Origin: ZC4RG30 sp963726085
GTDB lineage: Bacteria; Pseudomonadota; Gammaproteobacteria; Steroidobacterales; Steroidobacteraceae
Direction: 5' to 3'
DNA: 64,000 nt
NCBI GenBank assembly: GCA_963726085.1
Contig: CAVSAR010000003.1
Location: 62,001-126,000 of the forward strand
The notes below the pieces were generated by a model. The model worked only from the letters and a program-made list of their open reading frames with translations. It ran no database searches and was not told the DNA's origin. Of this stretch, positions 35,478 to 45,576 are shown piece after piece; positions within the stretch are counted from its first letter, which is position 1; every line of letters starts with the position of its first letter. Both the position numbers and the translations under genes were made by a program.

Positions 35478-36720
35478 GGGAGGACGTCACTCTGTCGGGA
35501 ACCAGGCGGGTGGACTCGCCACGCGTGTACAACGGCATCAGGATGAAGAAGGCGAAATACAGCGCCGTGAAGACTCGCGCGGCCACCACGTACACCCCTT
35601 CGGGTTTCTGCAGGCCCAGGTAGCCCAGGCCCACGAAGGAGATCGCAAACACCGTCAGCGCGATCTTCCACACCGGGCCTCGATAACGGATCGACTTGAC
35701 CGGAGAACGGTCCAGCCAGGGCAGCAACAGGAAGAACACCAGTGATGCTGCCATCAGCAGCGCGCCCATGCGCTGGTCAGGCACGGCGCGCAGGATCGCG
35801 TAGAACGGGGTGAAGTACCACACCGGCGCGATTTCATCGGGCGTCGACAGCGGGTTGACCGGATCGAAGTTGGGTGACTCCAGAAACAGGCCGCCGAAGG
35901 TGGGCACGAAGAACACCACGATGGCGAACAGGATCAGGAACACGCCCACGCCTACCAGGTCCTTCACGGTGTAGTACGGATGGAAGGGAATGCCGTCCAG
36001 CGGCTTGCCGTCGGCGCCCTTCTTTTCCTTGATCTCGATGCCGTCGGGATTGTTCGAGCCATTGTGGCGCAGCGCCACCAGGTGCAGCGCCACCAGCAGC
36101 AGCAGCACCAGCGGGATGGCCACCACATGCAGCGAGAAGAACCGGTTGAGCGTCGCGTCGGCGATGCCGTAGTCGCCGCGGATCCAGTCCACCAGGCCCG
36201 GACCGACCACCGGGATCGTGCCGAACAGGTTGACGATCACCTGCGCGCCCCAGAAGGACATGTTGCCCCAGGGCAGCACATAGCCCATGAAGCCCTCGGC
36301 CATCAGCGCCAGGTAGATGGCCATGCCGAACAGCCATAGCAATTCGCGCGGCGCCTTGTACGACCCGTACAGCAGCGCGCGGAACATGTGCAGGTAGATG
36401 ACGATGAAGAATGCCGAGGCGCCCGTCGAGTGCATGTAGCGCAGCAGGTCGCCAAACGGGACCTCGCGCATGATGTACTGGACGGAATCAAAGGCAGTGG
36501 TCTCGCCGACCTTGTAATGCATGGTCAGGAAGATGCCGGTGACCAGCTGGATCACCAGCGCCACCAGCGACAGCACGCCGAAGTAGTACCAGAAGTTGAA
36601 GTTCTTGGGCGCGTAGTAGCCAGTGAGCTGGTCGCGCATGAACTGGTCGACCGGCAGGCGCTTGTTGAGCCAACCCATGAAGCCCGTGCGCACGGGCAGC
36701 GCGTCGTTGCTACCGGCCAT
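35470..36720 (-). CDS. petB: Cytochrome b of the bc1 complex
   Basis: The 416-residue cytochrome b has eight predicted transmembrane helices. Heme ligands lie in YMHSTGASAFFIVIYLHMFR and FSLHVVAIPLVLLLLVALHL, and the quinol-oxidation site is the PEWY-like APVWYFTPFYAILRAVPDQR (here PVWY). It starts with a TAATG overlap on the Rieske gene. Part of the petABC operon for ubiquinol oxidation. Confidence 0.96.
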   Translation of the reverse strand: MAGSNDALPVRTGFMGWLNKRLPVDQFMRDQLTGYYAPKNFNFWYYFGVLSLVALVIQLVTGIFLTMHYKVGETTAFDSVQYIMREVPFGDLLRYMHSTGASAFFIVIYLHMFRALLYGSYKAPRELLWLFGMAIYLALMAEGFMGYVLPWGNMSFWGAQVIVNLFGTIPVVGPGLVDWIRGDYGIADATLNRFFSLHVVAIPLVLLLLVALHLVALRHNGSNNPDGIEIKEKKGADGKPLDGIPFHPYYTVKDLVGVGVFLILFAIVVFFVPTFGGLFLESPNFDPVNPLSTPDEIAPVWYFTPFYAILRAVPDQRMGALLMAASLVFFLLLPWLDRSPVKSIRYRGPVWKIALTVFAISFVGLGYLGLQKPEGVYVVAARVFTALYFAFFILMPLYTRGESTRLVPDRVTSSHD

Positions 36721-37340
36721 TACGCGGCACCGGTAGTTGCGGCATCTACACCGATGAGCAGCGTGTTGTCACTGGGGTAGGAATAGGCGGGAATGCGCAG
36801 GTTCTTCGAGGCCGGCGAGCCATTGAACACGCGACCGGCCAGGTCGAAGCGCGACCCGTGGCAGGGACACAGGAAGCCCCCCGGCCAGTCCGCGCCCAAT
36901 CCGGGCATGGCCTTCTCGAACCGCGCCTTTGGCAGGCAGCCCAGGTGGGTGCAGGTACCCTCCACCACCAGGAATTCGTTGCGCACGGCGCGGTCTGCAT
37001 TCTTGGCGTACTGGGGCTGCTCGGAATCCGCGGAGACAGCATCCTTGAGGTTGCCGTCGTGGCCGGCCAGCGAGGCCAGCATTTCCGGGGTGCGATGCAC
37101 TATATAGATGGCCTTCTTGCGATAGGTCACGGTCACCATCTGGCCCGGCTCGATCTTGCTGATATCCACTTCCACCGGCGCGCCGGCGGCCCGCGCACGT
37201 TCGGAGGGACTCCAGGAGGCGATAAACGGGACGGCCGCGAAGGCCGCCCCGACTACGCCGGTGCCGACGGTGGCCATGATGAGAAAGCCGCGCCGATCCT
37301 GGTCGATCTCTGCTACGGCCTGTACGGACTGATCACTCAT
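36720..37340 (-). CDS. petA: Ubiquinol-cytochrome c reductase Rieske iron-sulfur subunit
   Basis: The 206-residue subunit begins with a Tat-type leader that stays as the membrane anchor (DQDRRGFLIMATVGTGVVGA). The 2Fe-2S ligands are in CTHLGC and CPCHGSRFD. It is the first gene of petABC. I used the ATG at 37340, in frame with a TTG at 37349. Confidence 0.96.
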   Translation of the reverse strand: MSDQSVQAVAEIDQDRRGFLIMATVGTGVVGAAFAAVPFIASWSPSERARAAGAPVEVDISKIEPGQMVTVTYRKKAIYIVHRTPEMLASLAGHDGNLKDAVSADSEQPQYAKNADRAVRNEFLVVEGTCTHLGCLPKARFEKAMPGLGADWPGGFLCPCHGSRFDLAGRVFNGSPASKNLRIPAYSYPSDNTLLIGVDAATTGAA

Positions 37341-37422
37341 TGGATTCAAAACTCTTGCTGCTGATCGGCGCCCGGGCGATCAGGCAACGCACGAGGCGCC
37401 GCACCAGCCCTGACAGCCTCGC

Positions 37423-37432
37423 AGTATACACT
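37423..37432. promoter_or_regulatory. Candidate overlapping -10 elements between petA and degS
   Basis: The 120-bp divergent gap contains AGTATACACT, which reads TATACT on the minus strand (petA direction) and TATACA on the plus strand (degS direction). No convincing -35 is visible on either side. Confidence 0.3.
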
Positions 37433-37460
37433 AACGACCTGTAGCCGGACGCAGGGGACC

Positions 37461-38672
37461 ATGCCCGACAGCAAGCTCAAACGCAGCGCGGTTTTCCTGG
37501 CGGGATCGATTTTCGCAGGGTTGCTGCTGGCCGCGCTAGCGGCCATTTTATGGCCGCAGCTGATCCGCCCTGCGGCCCCCGTGATCGCCGATACCCCGAT
37601 TATCCATTCGACTCCCGTGAGCGCCACGGTACCGGCCGCACCCGTGGCGACACCATCTGCCGGCGAGCCCGCGGACTCGCCACTGCAGCGCGCCATCAGT
37701 GGCAGCTTTGCCGATGCAGTGCGCGCCAGTGCACCGGCGGTGGTGAACATATATGCAAAGCGCACCGACCGCGTGCCGGTTGTGGGGCTGGAGCAATTGC
37801 TGGGTGCGCCGGTACAACCCAAGTACCGGGAACGCGTGCAAAGTGGCCTGGGTTCCGGCGTGATCGTGGACCGCGAGGGCCACATCGTGACCAACCAGCA
37901 CGTGGTCGCCGGCTTCGACCAGATCAGTGCCCAGCTGGCTGACGGCCGGGTGGCCAGTGTCAAGGTCGTGGGCAGCGACCCGGACACGGACCTGGCCATC
38001 CTTCAGATCGACCTGCCGCGACTGCCGGTCATGACCCTGGGTCGCTCGGACACATTGCAGGTCGGCGACGTGGTGCTGGCCATCGGCAGTCCGCTGGGTC
38101 TGTCCCAGACCGTGACCCATGGCATCGTCAGTGCCACCGGGCGTGCACAGCTGGGTGTGGCGACGTTCGAGAATTTCATCCAGACCGACGCGGCCATCAA
38201 CTTCGGCAATTCCGGCGGCGCCCTGGTCAACACGCGCGGTGAATTGATTGGCATCAACACCGCCGTGCTGGGCAAGAACCTGGGGGCCGAGGGCATCGGT
38301 GTGGCGATCCCGGTGGACTTGGTACGCGGGGTCATGCGCGAGATCCTGCAGCACGGGCGCGTGATCCGGGGCTGGATCGGGATCATCCCGGAGGACATCG
38401 GTCCGGAGCATGTGCGGCAACTTAACCTGCCGCACGCCGGGGTCGTGATCAACAACCTGTATCGGGATTCCCCGGCATTGCAGGCGGGATTGGCACGCGG
38501 CGACATGATCGAGAGCGTCGATGGTCGCGCGGTGCGCAATGCCCAGGACACCCTGGCCCAGATCGCCAGGCGCAAGCCCGGCACCGCCGTGACCCTGGTG
38601 GGCATGCGCGGCACCCAGCGTTTCACCCTGCAGTTGAAGGTCATCGAGCCACCGCGCAGGACCGCGCAGTAG
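37461..38672 (+). CDS. degS: Membrane-anchored HtrA-family serine protease (DegS/AlgW type)
   Basis: The 403-residue protein has an N-terminal transmembrane anchor (about 10-31), a trypsin-like protease domain with the triad H147 (TNQHVVAG), D177 (DPDTDLAIL) and S251 (NFGNSGGAL), and a single PDZ domain (about 290-395). One anchor plus one PDZ is the DegS/AlgW pattern, the site-1 protease that cleaves RseA/MucA to release sigmaE/AlgU under envelope stress. Location next to petABC matches algW of Pseudomonas. DegQ-like function cannot be excluded. Confidence 0.9.
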   Translation: MPDSKLKRSAVFLAGSIFAGLLLAALAAILWPQLIRPAAPVIADTPIIHSTPVSATVPAAPVATPSAGEPADSPLQRAISGSFADAVRASAPAVVNIYAKRTDRVPVVGLEQLLGAPVQPKYRERVQSGLGSGVIVDREGHIVTNQHVVAGFDQISAQLADGRVASVKVVGSDPDTDLAILQIDLPRLPVMTLGRSDTLQVGDVVLAIGSPLGLSQTVTHGIVSATGRAQLGVATFENFIQTDAAINFGNSGGALVNTRGELIGINTAVLGKNLGAEGIGVAIPVDLVRGVMREILQHGRVIRGWIGIIPEDIGPEHVRQLNLPHAGVVINNLYRDSPALQAGLARGDMIESVDGRAVRNAQDTLAQIARRKPGTAVTLVGMRGTQRFTLQLKVIEPPRRTAQ

Positions 38673-38680
38673 CCGCAGGC

Positions 38681-39939
<1,259 letters not shown>

Positions 39940-39940
<1 letters not shown>

Positions 39941-40185
39941 TACTTGGGGCCCCGGGCGGCAAGCTCATCCGGGGTCAATGTCTCCAGCGCCAGCGCATGG
40001 ATCTCCCCGCCCATGCGTTCGCCCAGTGAGCTGTACACCAGCTTGTGCCGCTGCAACGGGCGCAGGCCGGCGAACGCGTGGCTCACCACAGTGGCCTCGT
40101 AGTGCACGTTGTCGGTGGAACGCACGTTGACCAGGGCGCCAGGCAACGCGCCGCCGATCAACTCTTCAATCTGTTTGGGTGACAT
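39940..40185 (-). CDS. ibaG: BolA-family protein, IbaG type
   Basis: The 81-residue BolA-fold protein has the conserved helix and loop SHAFAGLRPLQRHKLVYSSL with the H-based motif used for shared 2Fe-2S coordination with monothiol glutaredoxins. Its place directly before murA identifies it as the IbaG/YrbA type rather than BolA itself. The mla lipid-transport genes that precede it in E. coli are absent here. Confidence 0.9.
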
Positions 40186-40227
40186 CTGGCACAGGCTCGC
40201 GGGTCGGGAACTGGGGGCAGTTTAAGC

Positions 40228-40233
40228 TATGAT
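40228..40233 (+). promoter_or_regulatory. Candidate -10 of the kdsD-lpt operon
   Basis: TATGAT lies 13 nt before the kdsD ATG in the 60-bp gap that separates kdsD from the divergent ibaG. No -35 match is clear. Confidence 0.35.
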
Positions 40234-40245
40234 CCGGGGACTGAC

Positions 40246-41229
40246 ATGAACACAGCAAGCGACAGTGCAGCGCTGATCGCGGCAGGTCGCCGTGCCCTCG
40301 AGATCGAGTCGCGGGCCGTAGCCGAACTGGGCGCGCGCGTCGATGCCAGCTTCGTGGATGCCTGCCGGCTGTGCCTTGCGGCCACCGGGCGGGTCGTGGT
40401 CACGGGCCTGGGCAAGTCCGGCCACATCGGTCACAAGATCGCCGCCACGCTGGCCAGCACCGGCACACCGGCGTTCTTTCTGCACGCGGCCGAAGCCAGC
40501 CATGGCGACCTGGGCATGGTGGCACGCGGCGACGTGGTCCTGGCCATTTCCAATTCCGGCGAGACCAGCGAGATCGTTGGCCTGTTGCCGCACCTGCGGC
40601 GGCTTGAGTGCCCGGTCATCGCGATGACCGGCAGTCCTGACTCCACCCTGGCGCGCGAGGCAACGGTGCACCTGGACGTGCACGTCAGTGAAGAGGCCTG
40701 TCCACTCAATCTGGCACCCACGGCCAGCACCACCGCAACGCTGGCGATGGGCGACGCCCTGGCCACGGCCCTGCTGCAGGCACGCGGCTTCACGGTCGAG
40801 GACTTCGCCCGCTCGCACCCGGGCGGCGCGCTGGGACGCAAGTTGCTGCTGCACGTGCAGGACGTGATGCGTCGCGGCGATGACCTGCCGCGGGTCAGCG
40901 CGACGGCACCACTGGCCCAGGGGCTGGTGGAAATGAGTCGCAAGGGACTGGGCCTGACCGCCGTCGTCGACGCGCAGGGCCGCATCCTGGGCGTGTTCAC
41001 CGATGGGGACCTGCGGCGCACGCTGGATCGCGAACTGGACCTGCGTACCACAGCCATGGGCGACGTCATGACTGCAAACCCGCGTTGCATTGATCCGGGG
41101 CAGCTGGCCGCCGAAGCGGTCAACCAGATGCAGGCCCATCGGGTGACCGCGCTGCTGGTGGCCGACAAGGATCGCAACCTGGTCGGCGCCCTCAACATCC
41201 ACGACCTGCTGCGCGCCGGAGTGGTCTGA
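40246..41229 (+). CDS. kdsD: Arabinose-5-phosphate isomerase
   Basis: KdsD converts ribulose-5-phosphate to arabinose-5-phosphate for Kdo synthesis. The 327 residues comprise an N-terminal SIS domain (about 30-185, VVVTGLGKSGHIGHKIAATL and AISNSGETSEIVGLLPHLRR) and two CBS domains (about 205-327). It starts an envelope operon with kdsC and lptCAB, as in E. coli. Confidence 0.96.
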   Translation: MNTASDSAALIAAGRRALEIESRAVAELGARVDASFVDACRLCLAATGRVVVTGLGKSGHIGHKIAATLASTGTPAFFLHAAEASHGDLGMVARGDVVLAISNSGETSEIVGLLPHLRRLECPVIAMTGSPDSTLAREATVHLDVHVSEEACPLNLAPTASTTATLAMGDALATALLQARGFTVEDFARSHPGGALGRKLLLHVQDVMRRGDDLPRVSATAPLAQGLVEMSRKGLGLTAVVDAQGRILGVFTDGDLRRTLDRELDLRTTAMGDVMTANPRCIDPGQLAAEAVNQMQAHRVTALLVADKDRNLVGALNIHDLLRAGVV

Positions 41230-41756
41230 TGGCCGGCAGTGGCTCGCTGCGCGTGCCGCCGGCGCTGACGCCGCGGATTGCCCATCGCCTGGTCCTGCTG
41301 ATCCTGGATGTCGATGGCGTGCTTACTGATGGCAGCCTGTGGTTCGGCGCACGCGGCGAGACCATGAAGCGCTTCCATGTGCGTGACGGTCACGGCATCA
41401 AGCTGCTGCAGGCCACCGGGATTCAGGTAGCCATCATCTCCGGGCGGCGATCGCCGGCGGTCAGCGCGCGCGCGCGCGAACTGGGTATCCGTCACGTCTA
41501 CCAGGGCGTAGCTGACAAGAACCAGGTACTGGAACGCCTGCTGCGCAAGCTGGGCATCACAGACACCCAGGTGGCGTGCGTGGGCGACGACACACCGGAC
41601 ATTCCGTTGTTCGTCCGCGCCGGGTTCGCCGTTGCAGTGAGTGACGCGCATCCGCTGGCCCAGGCCGCCGCCCGCTGCGTCACGACCCTTGGCGGTGGCC
41701 AGGGCGCCGTGCGCGAGGTGTGTGACTGGCTGCTGGCCGCGCGGCGGCGGCAGTAA
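41229..41756 (+). CDS. kdsC: 3-deoxy-D-manno-octulosonate 8-phosphate phosphatase
   Basis: KdsC is a HAD-family phosphatase that releases Kdo from Kdo-8-phosphate. The 175 residues include the nucleophile motif LILDVDGVLTDG (D27, D29), motif II IISGRRSPAVS, and the metal site CVGDDTPDIPLF. It is a small cap-less tetrameric HAD (C0). The ATG overlaps the kdsD stop as TGATG. Confidence 0.96.
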   Translation: MAGSGSLRVPPALTPRIAHRLVLLILDVDGVLTDGSLWFGARGETMKRFHVRDGHGIKLLQATGIQVAIISGRRSPAVSARARELGIRHVYQGVADKNQVLERLLRKLGITDTQVACVGDDTPDIPLFVRAGFAVAVSDAHPLAQAAARCVTTLGGGQGAVREVCDWLLAARRRQ

Positions 41757-41767
41757 GCAGGATTGCA

Positions 41768-42355
41768 ATGAAACGGGTGCACTGGCTCATCGGCTTAGGT
41801 GTCATCGCGGTCCTGGCGCTGGCATTCATGCTGGGTCACGGTGGCAGCACCCCTGGTGCGACCAGCGCCCCGGAGGAAGCGGCGAAGTTTCACTACGACT
41901 TCGTCGCCAATGACGTGGTGGTGCGCCAGACGGGCAACGACGGGACGCTGCAGTATCGACTGGAAGCCGAACGCGTTGAGCAACGACCCGAGGACAACCA
42001 GGTCACCGCTACCAACCTGACGGCGCACTACGAGGCGCCGGACGTGAAGGCAGACCCGGACGAGGCCAGCCCCTGGAAACTCACGGCGCAGCACGCGACC
42101 CTGCCCGATGATGGCAAGCTGCTGCAATTGCGGGGCGACGTGCGCGTCACCGGTCAGCCGCATAACGCCCGCGTGCCGGTAACCTTGGCCACCGACAGCC
42201 TGGACTACGACATGCAGACGCAGGAAATCACCTCCCAGGAGACGGTCGACGTGCGCATGGGCGCGCAGCAGCTGCAGGGCAAGGGACTGCAGGCCAACAT
42301 CCGCCTGGGCACGCTGCGGCTGGAGACACAGGTTCATGGCGACATTTCGCACTGA
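41768..42355 (+). CDS. lptC: LPS transport protein LptC
   Basis: LptC is the bitopic inner-membrane link between LptBFG and LptA. The 195-residue protein has one transmembrane helix (about 5-22) and the periplasmic OstA-like beta-jellyroll (YRLEAERVEQRPEDNQVTAT to LQANIRLGTLRLETQVHGDI). It overlaps lptA by 20 nt. Position between kdsC and lptA confirms the call. Confidence 0.93.
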   Translation: MKRVHWLIGLGVIAVLALAFMLGHGGSTPGATSAPEEAAKFHYDFVANDVVVRQTGNDGTLQYRLEAERVEQRPEDNQVTATNLTAHYEAPDVKADPDEASPWKLTAQHATLPDDGKLLQLRGDVRVTGQPHNARVPVTLATDSLDYDMQTQEITSQETVDVRMGAQQLQGKGLQANIRLGTLRLETQVHGDISH

Positions 42356-43022
42356 AGCCTGCGCTTGGGCGGCTGTGTGCTGCCTTGCCGGCTACAGCGC
42401 GGGCGTGGTGGCCGCGCAGCCGCGCTCCGTCGGCCAATTCGATGTCGAAGGCGAGGACCTGCGCATCGATTACCAGCGCAACACGATGCAGCTGAAGAAG
42501 ATCGTCATGACGGACAAGCTGGGAACCATGTTGATCCGGGCGCAGGATGCCAAGGCACATAGCGTCGACCTGTCGGCCAAGGACATGCAGTGGGAATTCA
42601 GCGGCGACGTGCATATCGAATTCAACGGCGCGACGCTCGACTCGGCGACCGCCACGGTCAGCTTCAAGGACAACATGCTGGAAAGCGCGCACGCGGTCGG
42701 GGCCCCGGCGCAATTCTCGCACCTGCTCAAGGGCGCCACGCAGCGCAGCCAGGGTCGCGCACACACCATCGATTACGATGCGGCCAAGTCGCAGCTGCAC
42801 CTGGCCGGCGGCGTCTGGTACTCGGACGGAACCAACGAGATCAATACCTCCACGCTCAACTACAACCTGGCCAACCGCTCCATCGACAGCAATCCAGGCA
42901 CCGGTGAACGCGTGCGGCTGCACCTGCAGCTGGGCAAGGGCACCGTAACCCCGGCGCCCAAGGCGGCGCCACCGCCGACCGGGGCTGCCCCGGCAACCGC
43001 GCCAGGTCCCGACAAGCGATGA
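42336..43022 (+). CDS. lptA: Periplasmic LPS bridge protein LptA
   Basis: LptA forms the periplasmic filament that carries LPS to the outer membrane. The 228-residue precursor has a signal peptide ending near GVVAAQP (about 26) and an OstA domain (about 35-190; IDYQRNTMQLKKIVMTDKLG, INTSTLNYNLANRSIDSN). The Pro/Ala-rich tail is longer than in E. coli (185 aa). It is coupled to lptB by ATGA. Confidence 0.92.
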   Translation: MATFRTEACAWAAVCCLAGYSAGVVAAQPRSVGQFDVEGEDLRIDYQRNTMQLKKIVMTDKLGTMLIRAQDAKAHSVDLSAKDMQWEFSGDVHIEFNGATLDSATATVSFKDNMLESAHAVGAPAQFSHLLKGATQRSQGRAHTIDYDAAKSQLHLAGGVWYSDGTNEINTSTLNYNLANRSIDSNPGTGERVRLHLQLGKGTVTPAPKAAPPPTGAAPATAPGPDKR

Positions 43023-43750
43023 CCATCTCCACGCTGCGCGCCACCAACCTGCGCAAGAGTTTTCGCGGCCGCTGCGTGGTCGAGGGCCTCTCGCTGCAGG
43101 TTCAGTCCGGCGAGATCGTCGGGCTGCTGGGTCCCAATGGGGCTGGCAAGACCACGGCCTTCTACATGATTGTCGGCCTCGTCAGCGCCGATACCGGCAC
43201 GGTCGAACTGGACGGCCAGGACCTGACGTCCCTGCCCATGCATCGGCGCGCACAGCTGGGGGTGGGCTACCTGCCACAGGAGGCGTCGGTTTTCCGTCGC
43301 CTGTCCGTGGCCGACAACATCCTGGCGATTCTGGAAACCCGCGCCGACCTGGATGCCGCAGGCCGCGCCTCAAGGCTCGAGGAACTGCTGGCCGAGCTGC
43401 GCATCGGGCACGTGCGCCAGAGCAGCGGCATGTCCCTGTCCGGCGGCGAGCGCCGGCGCGTGGAGATCGCCAGGGCGCTGGCCGCCGCGCCGCGCTTCAT
43501 CCTGCTTGACGAGCCGTTCGCGGGGGTAGACCCGATTTCGGTGGTGGATATCCAGCACATCGTGCGGGAGCTGTCCGCGCGCGGGATCGGGGTGCTGATT
43601 ACCGACCACAACGTGCGCGAAACCCTTGGCGTTTGCAACCGGGCGTGTATCGTTGATCACGGAACTGTGATCGCGTCCGGCAGTGCGGAGGAAGTGCTTG
43701 CCAACGAACGAGTCCGTGAGGTGTACTTGGGACAGAACTTTCGAATGTAA
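43019..43750 (+). CDS. lptB: LPS export ATP-binding protein LptB
   Basis: LptB is the ATPase that powers LPS extraction with LptFG. The 243 residues have Walker A GPNGAGKTT (38-46), signature LSGGERRRVEIARAL, Walker B FILLDEPFAGVDPISV and the H-loop ITDHNVRETLGVCN, which is the diagnostic LptB form. lptF and lptG are not in the window. It is followed 14 nt later by rpoN, a conserved adjacency. Confidence 0.97.
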   Translation: MTISTLRATNLRKSFRGRCVVEGLSLQVQSGEIVGLLGPNGAGKTTAFYMIVGLVSADTGTVELDGQDLTSLPMHRRAQLGVGYLPQEASVFRRLSVADNILAILETRADLDAAGRASRLEELLAELRIGHVRQSSGMSLSGGERRRVEIARALAAAPRFILLDEPFAGVDPISVVDIQHIVRELSARGIGVLITDHNVRETLGVCNRACIVDHGTVIASGSAEEVLANERVREVYLGQNFRM

Positions 43751-43764
43751 TTGCTTGTAAATCA

Positions 43765-45231
43765 ATGCTTAAAGCCTCCCTGCAGCTCCGCCTGGGCCAG
43801 CAGCTGACCATGACACCGCAGCTGCAGCAGGCAATCAGGCTGCTGCAGCTGCCCTCCCTTGAACTGCAGGCGCATATCCGCGAACTGCTCGAAACCAACG
43901 TCATGCTGGAGGCCGACGACGACCCCGAGGCCACGGCGGAATTCGAGGCCCTGGGAGCGGACCCCAACGAGCGCGAGCCCCCCGAGCGCGGCGAGGCCGG
44001 CGAGGAGGCCCCCGGAACATCCGACGAGCCCACGACAACCGTGGAGGTCATCGAGGACTCCTGGACCGAGACCACCGCGGCGGCCGGGGAGACGCCCTGG
44101 AATTCCGATGACGACGAACGCCAGCAGGAATTCCATAACGAGCGCGGCGAGTCGCTGCACGAACACCTGCTGTGGCAGCTGGAGCTGGCGTCGCTGGAGG
44201 AGCGGGAGCGGGTCATCGGCCGCGCGATCATCGATGCCGTCAATGACGACGGCTACATCGGTGATTCCCTCGCCACCATTGCCGCCACGCTGCAGCCGGA
44301 GATCGACGCTGGCGAAGCGGAGATTGCCGCGATGCTCAGCGTGGTGCAGTCATTCGATCCGCTGGGCGTCGCCGCGCGCACGGTGGCCGAATGTGTGACC
44401 CTGCAGCTGCGCGCCCTTGACCCGCAGACGCCCGGCCTGGCCACGGCGCTGATCGTGGCCGCCCATCACCTCGACCTGCTGGCGCTGCGCGACATGACGG
44501 TGCTGCGTCGTGAGCTCAAGGTCAGCGAGGATGAGATGCACGTGGCCTTGGCGCTAGTGCGCGGCTGCCACCCGCGGCCTGGAGCGCAAATCAGTTCCAC
44601 AGCCGCGGAATTCGTCATCCCGGATGTGTTTGTGCGCCGCACGCCGGGGGGCTGGAGCGTGGAAATGAATCCGTCCACGCTGCCCAAGGTGCGCGTCAAT
44701 GAGGGCTACGCCACCTTGCTGGGGCGCGGCGCCGGGCACGCCAACATGCGCGCCCAGCTGCAGGAGGCGCGCTGGCTGCTCAAGAGCCTGGAGATCCGCC
44801 ACGAGACGCTGATGAAGGTGGCCCGCTCGATCGTCGAGCGTCAATCCGCGTTCCTGGACCAGGGCGAGGAGCACATGCGGCCGATGATCCTGCGCGACAT
44901 CGCCGATGCCATCGGCATGCACGAGTCCACGATCTCGCGCGTGACCTCCGGCAAGTACATGCATACGCCACGCGGCGTGTTCGAGCTGCGCTACTTCTTT
45001 TCCAGCCAGGTCGAGAATGCCGACGGCTCCGGCACGTCGTCCACGGCAATCCGCGCCAAGATCCGCAAGCTGATCCGCGACGAGGAGTCCGACGCACCCT
45101 TGAGCGACAGCCGCATCGCCGAACTGCTATCCAAGGAAGGCATCCCGGTGGCGCGCCGCACGGTTGCCAAGTATCGCGAAGCCATGGGCATCGCCCCGTC
45201 AAACGAACGCCGGCGGGCGCCCGCGCACTGA
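43765..45231 (+). CDS. rpoN: RNA polymerase sigma54 factor RpoN
   Basis: Sigma54 directs enhancer-dependent transcription (nitrogen, motility, other functions). The 488 residues comprise region I (QLTMTPQLQQAIRLLQLPSL), an acidic region II (about 45-125), the core-binding domain, a helix-turn-helix (HESTISRVTSGKYMHTPRGV) and the RpoN box ARRTVAKYREAMGI near the end. All canonical parts are intact. Confidence 0.97.
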   Translation: MLKASLQLRLGQQLTMTPQLQQAIRLLQLPSLELQAHIRELLETNVMLEADDDPEATAEFEALGADPNEREPPERGEAGEEAPGTSDEPTTTVEVIEDSWTETTAAAGETPWNSDDDERQQEFHNERGESLHEHLLWQLELASLEERERVIGRAIIDAVNDDGYIGDSLATIAATLQPEIDAGEAEIAAMLSVVQSFDPLGVAARTVAECVTLQLRALDPQTPGLATALIVAAHHLDLLALRDMTVLRRELKVSEDEMHVALALVRGCHPRPGAQISSTAAEFVIPDVFVRRTPGGWSVEMNPSTLPKVRVNEGYATLLGRGAGHANMRAQLQEARWLLKSLEIRHETLMKVARSIVERQSAFLDQGEEHMRPMILRDIADAIGMHESTISRVTSGKYMHTPRGVFELRYFFSSQVENADGSGTSSTAIRAKIRKLIRDEESDAPLSDSRIAELLSKEGIPVARRTVAKYREAMGIAPSNERRRAPAH

Positions 45232-45250
45232 TTTAACCAAGGAGAGGCTT

Positions 45251-45571
45251 ATGCACCTGAAACTCACCGGTCACCATGTCGAAATCACCCAGTCGCTGCG
45301 TGCCTACGTGGAAAAGAAGCTGGAACGCATCACGCGACACTTCGACCAGGTCATTGATGTGAGTTGCACCATGACGGTGGAAAAACTGCAGCATAAGGCG
45401 GAGGCCACCGTGCATGTCAGCGGCGGCAACATCCACGTCTACGCCGTCGAGCCGGACATGTACGCGGCAATCGATTCCCTGACCGACAAGCTCGACCGCA
45501 GCATCGTCAAGCACAAGGAAAAGCAGCAGGACCATCACGCCAGCGAGGGGCGCAAGGCCGCCCGCCCCTAG
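45251..45571 (+). CDS. hpf: Ribosome hibernation promoting factor (short form)
   Basis: The 106-residue protein is of the S30AE/YfiA family, binding the 30S decoding site in stationary phase. The pattern LTGHHVEITQSLRAYVEKKL, VSCTMTVEKLQHKAEATVHV and MYAAIDSLTDKLDRSIVKHK is diagnostic. The ATG follows AAGGAGAGG and lies 19 nt after rpoN. It lacks the C-terminal dimerisation domain of long HPF. Confidence 0.95.
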   Translation: MHLKLTGHHVEITQSLRAYVEKKLERITRHFDQVIDVSCTMTVEKLQHKAEATVHVSGGNIHVYAVEPDMYAAIDSLTDKLDRSIVKHKEKQQDHHASEGRKAARP

Positions 45572-45576
45572 CACCC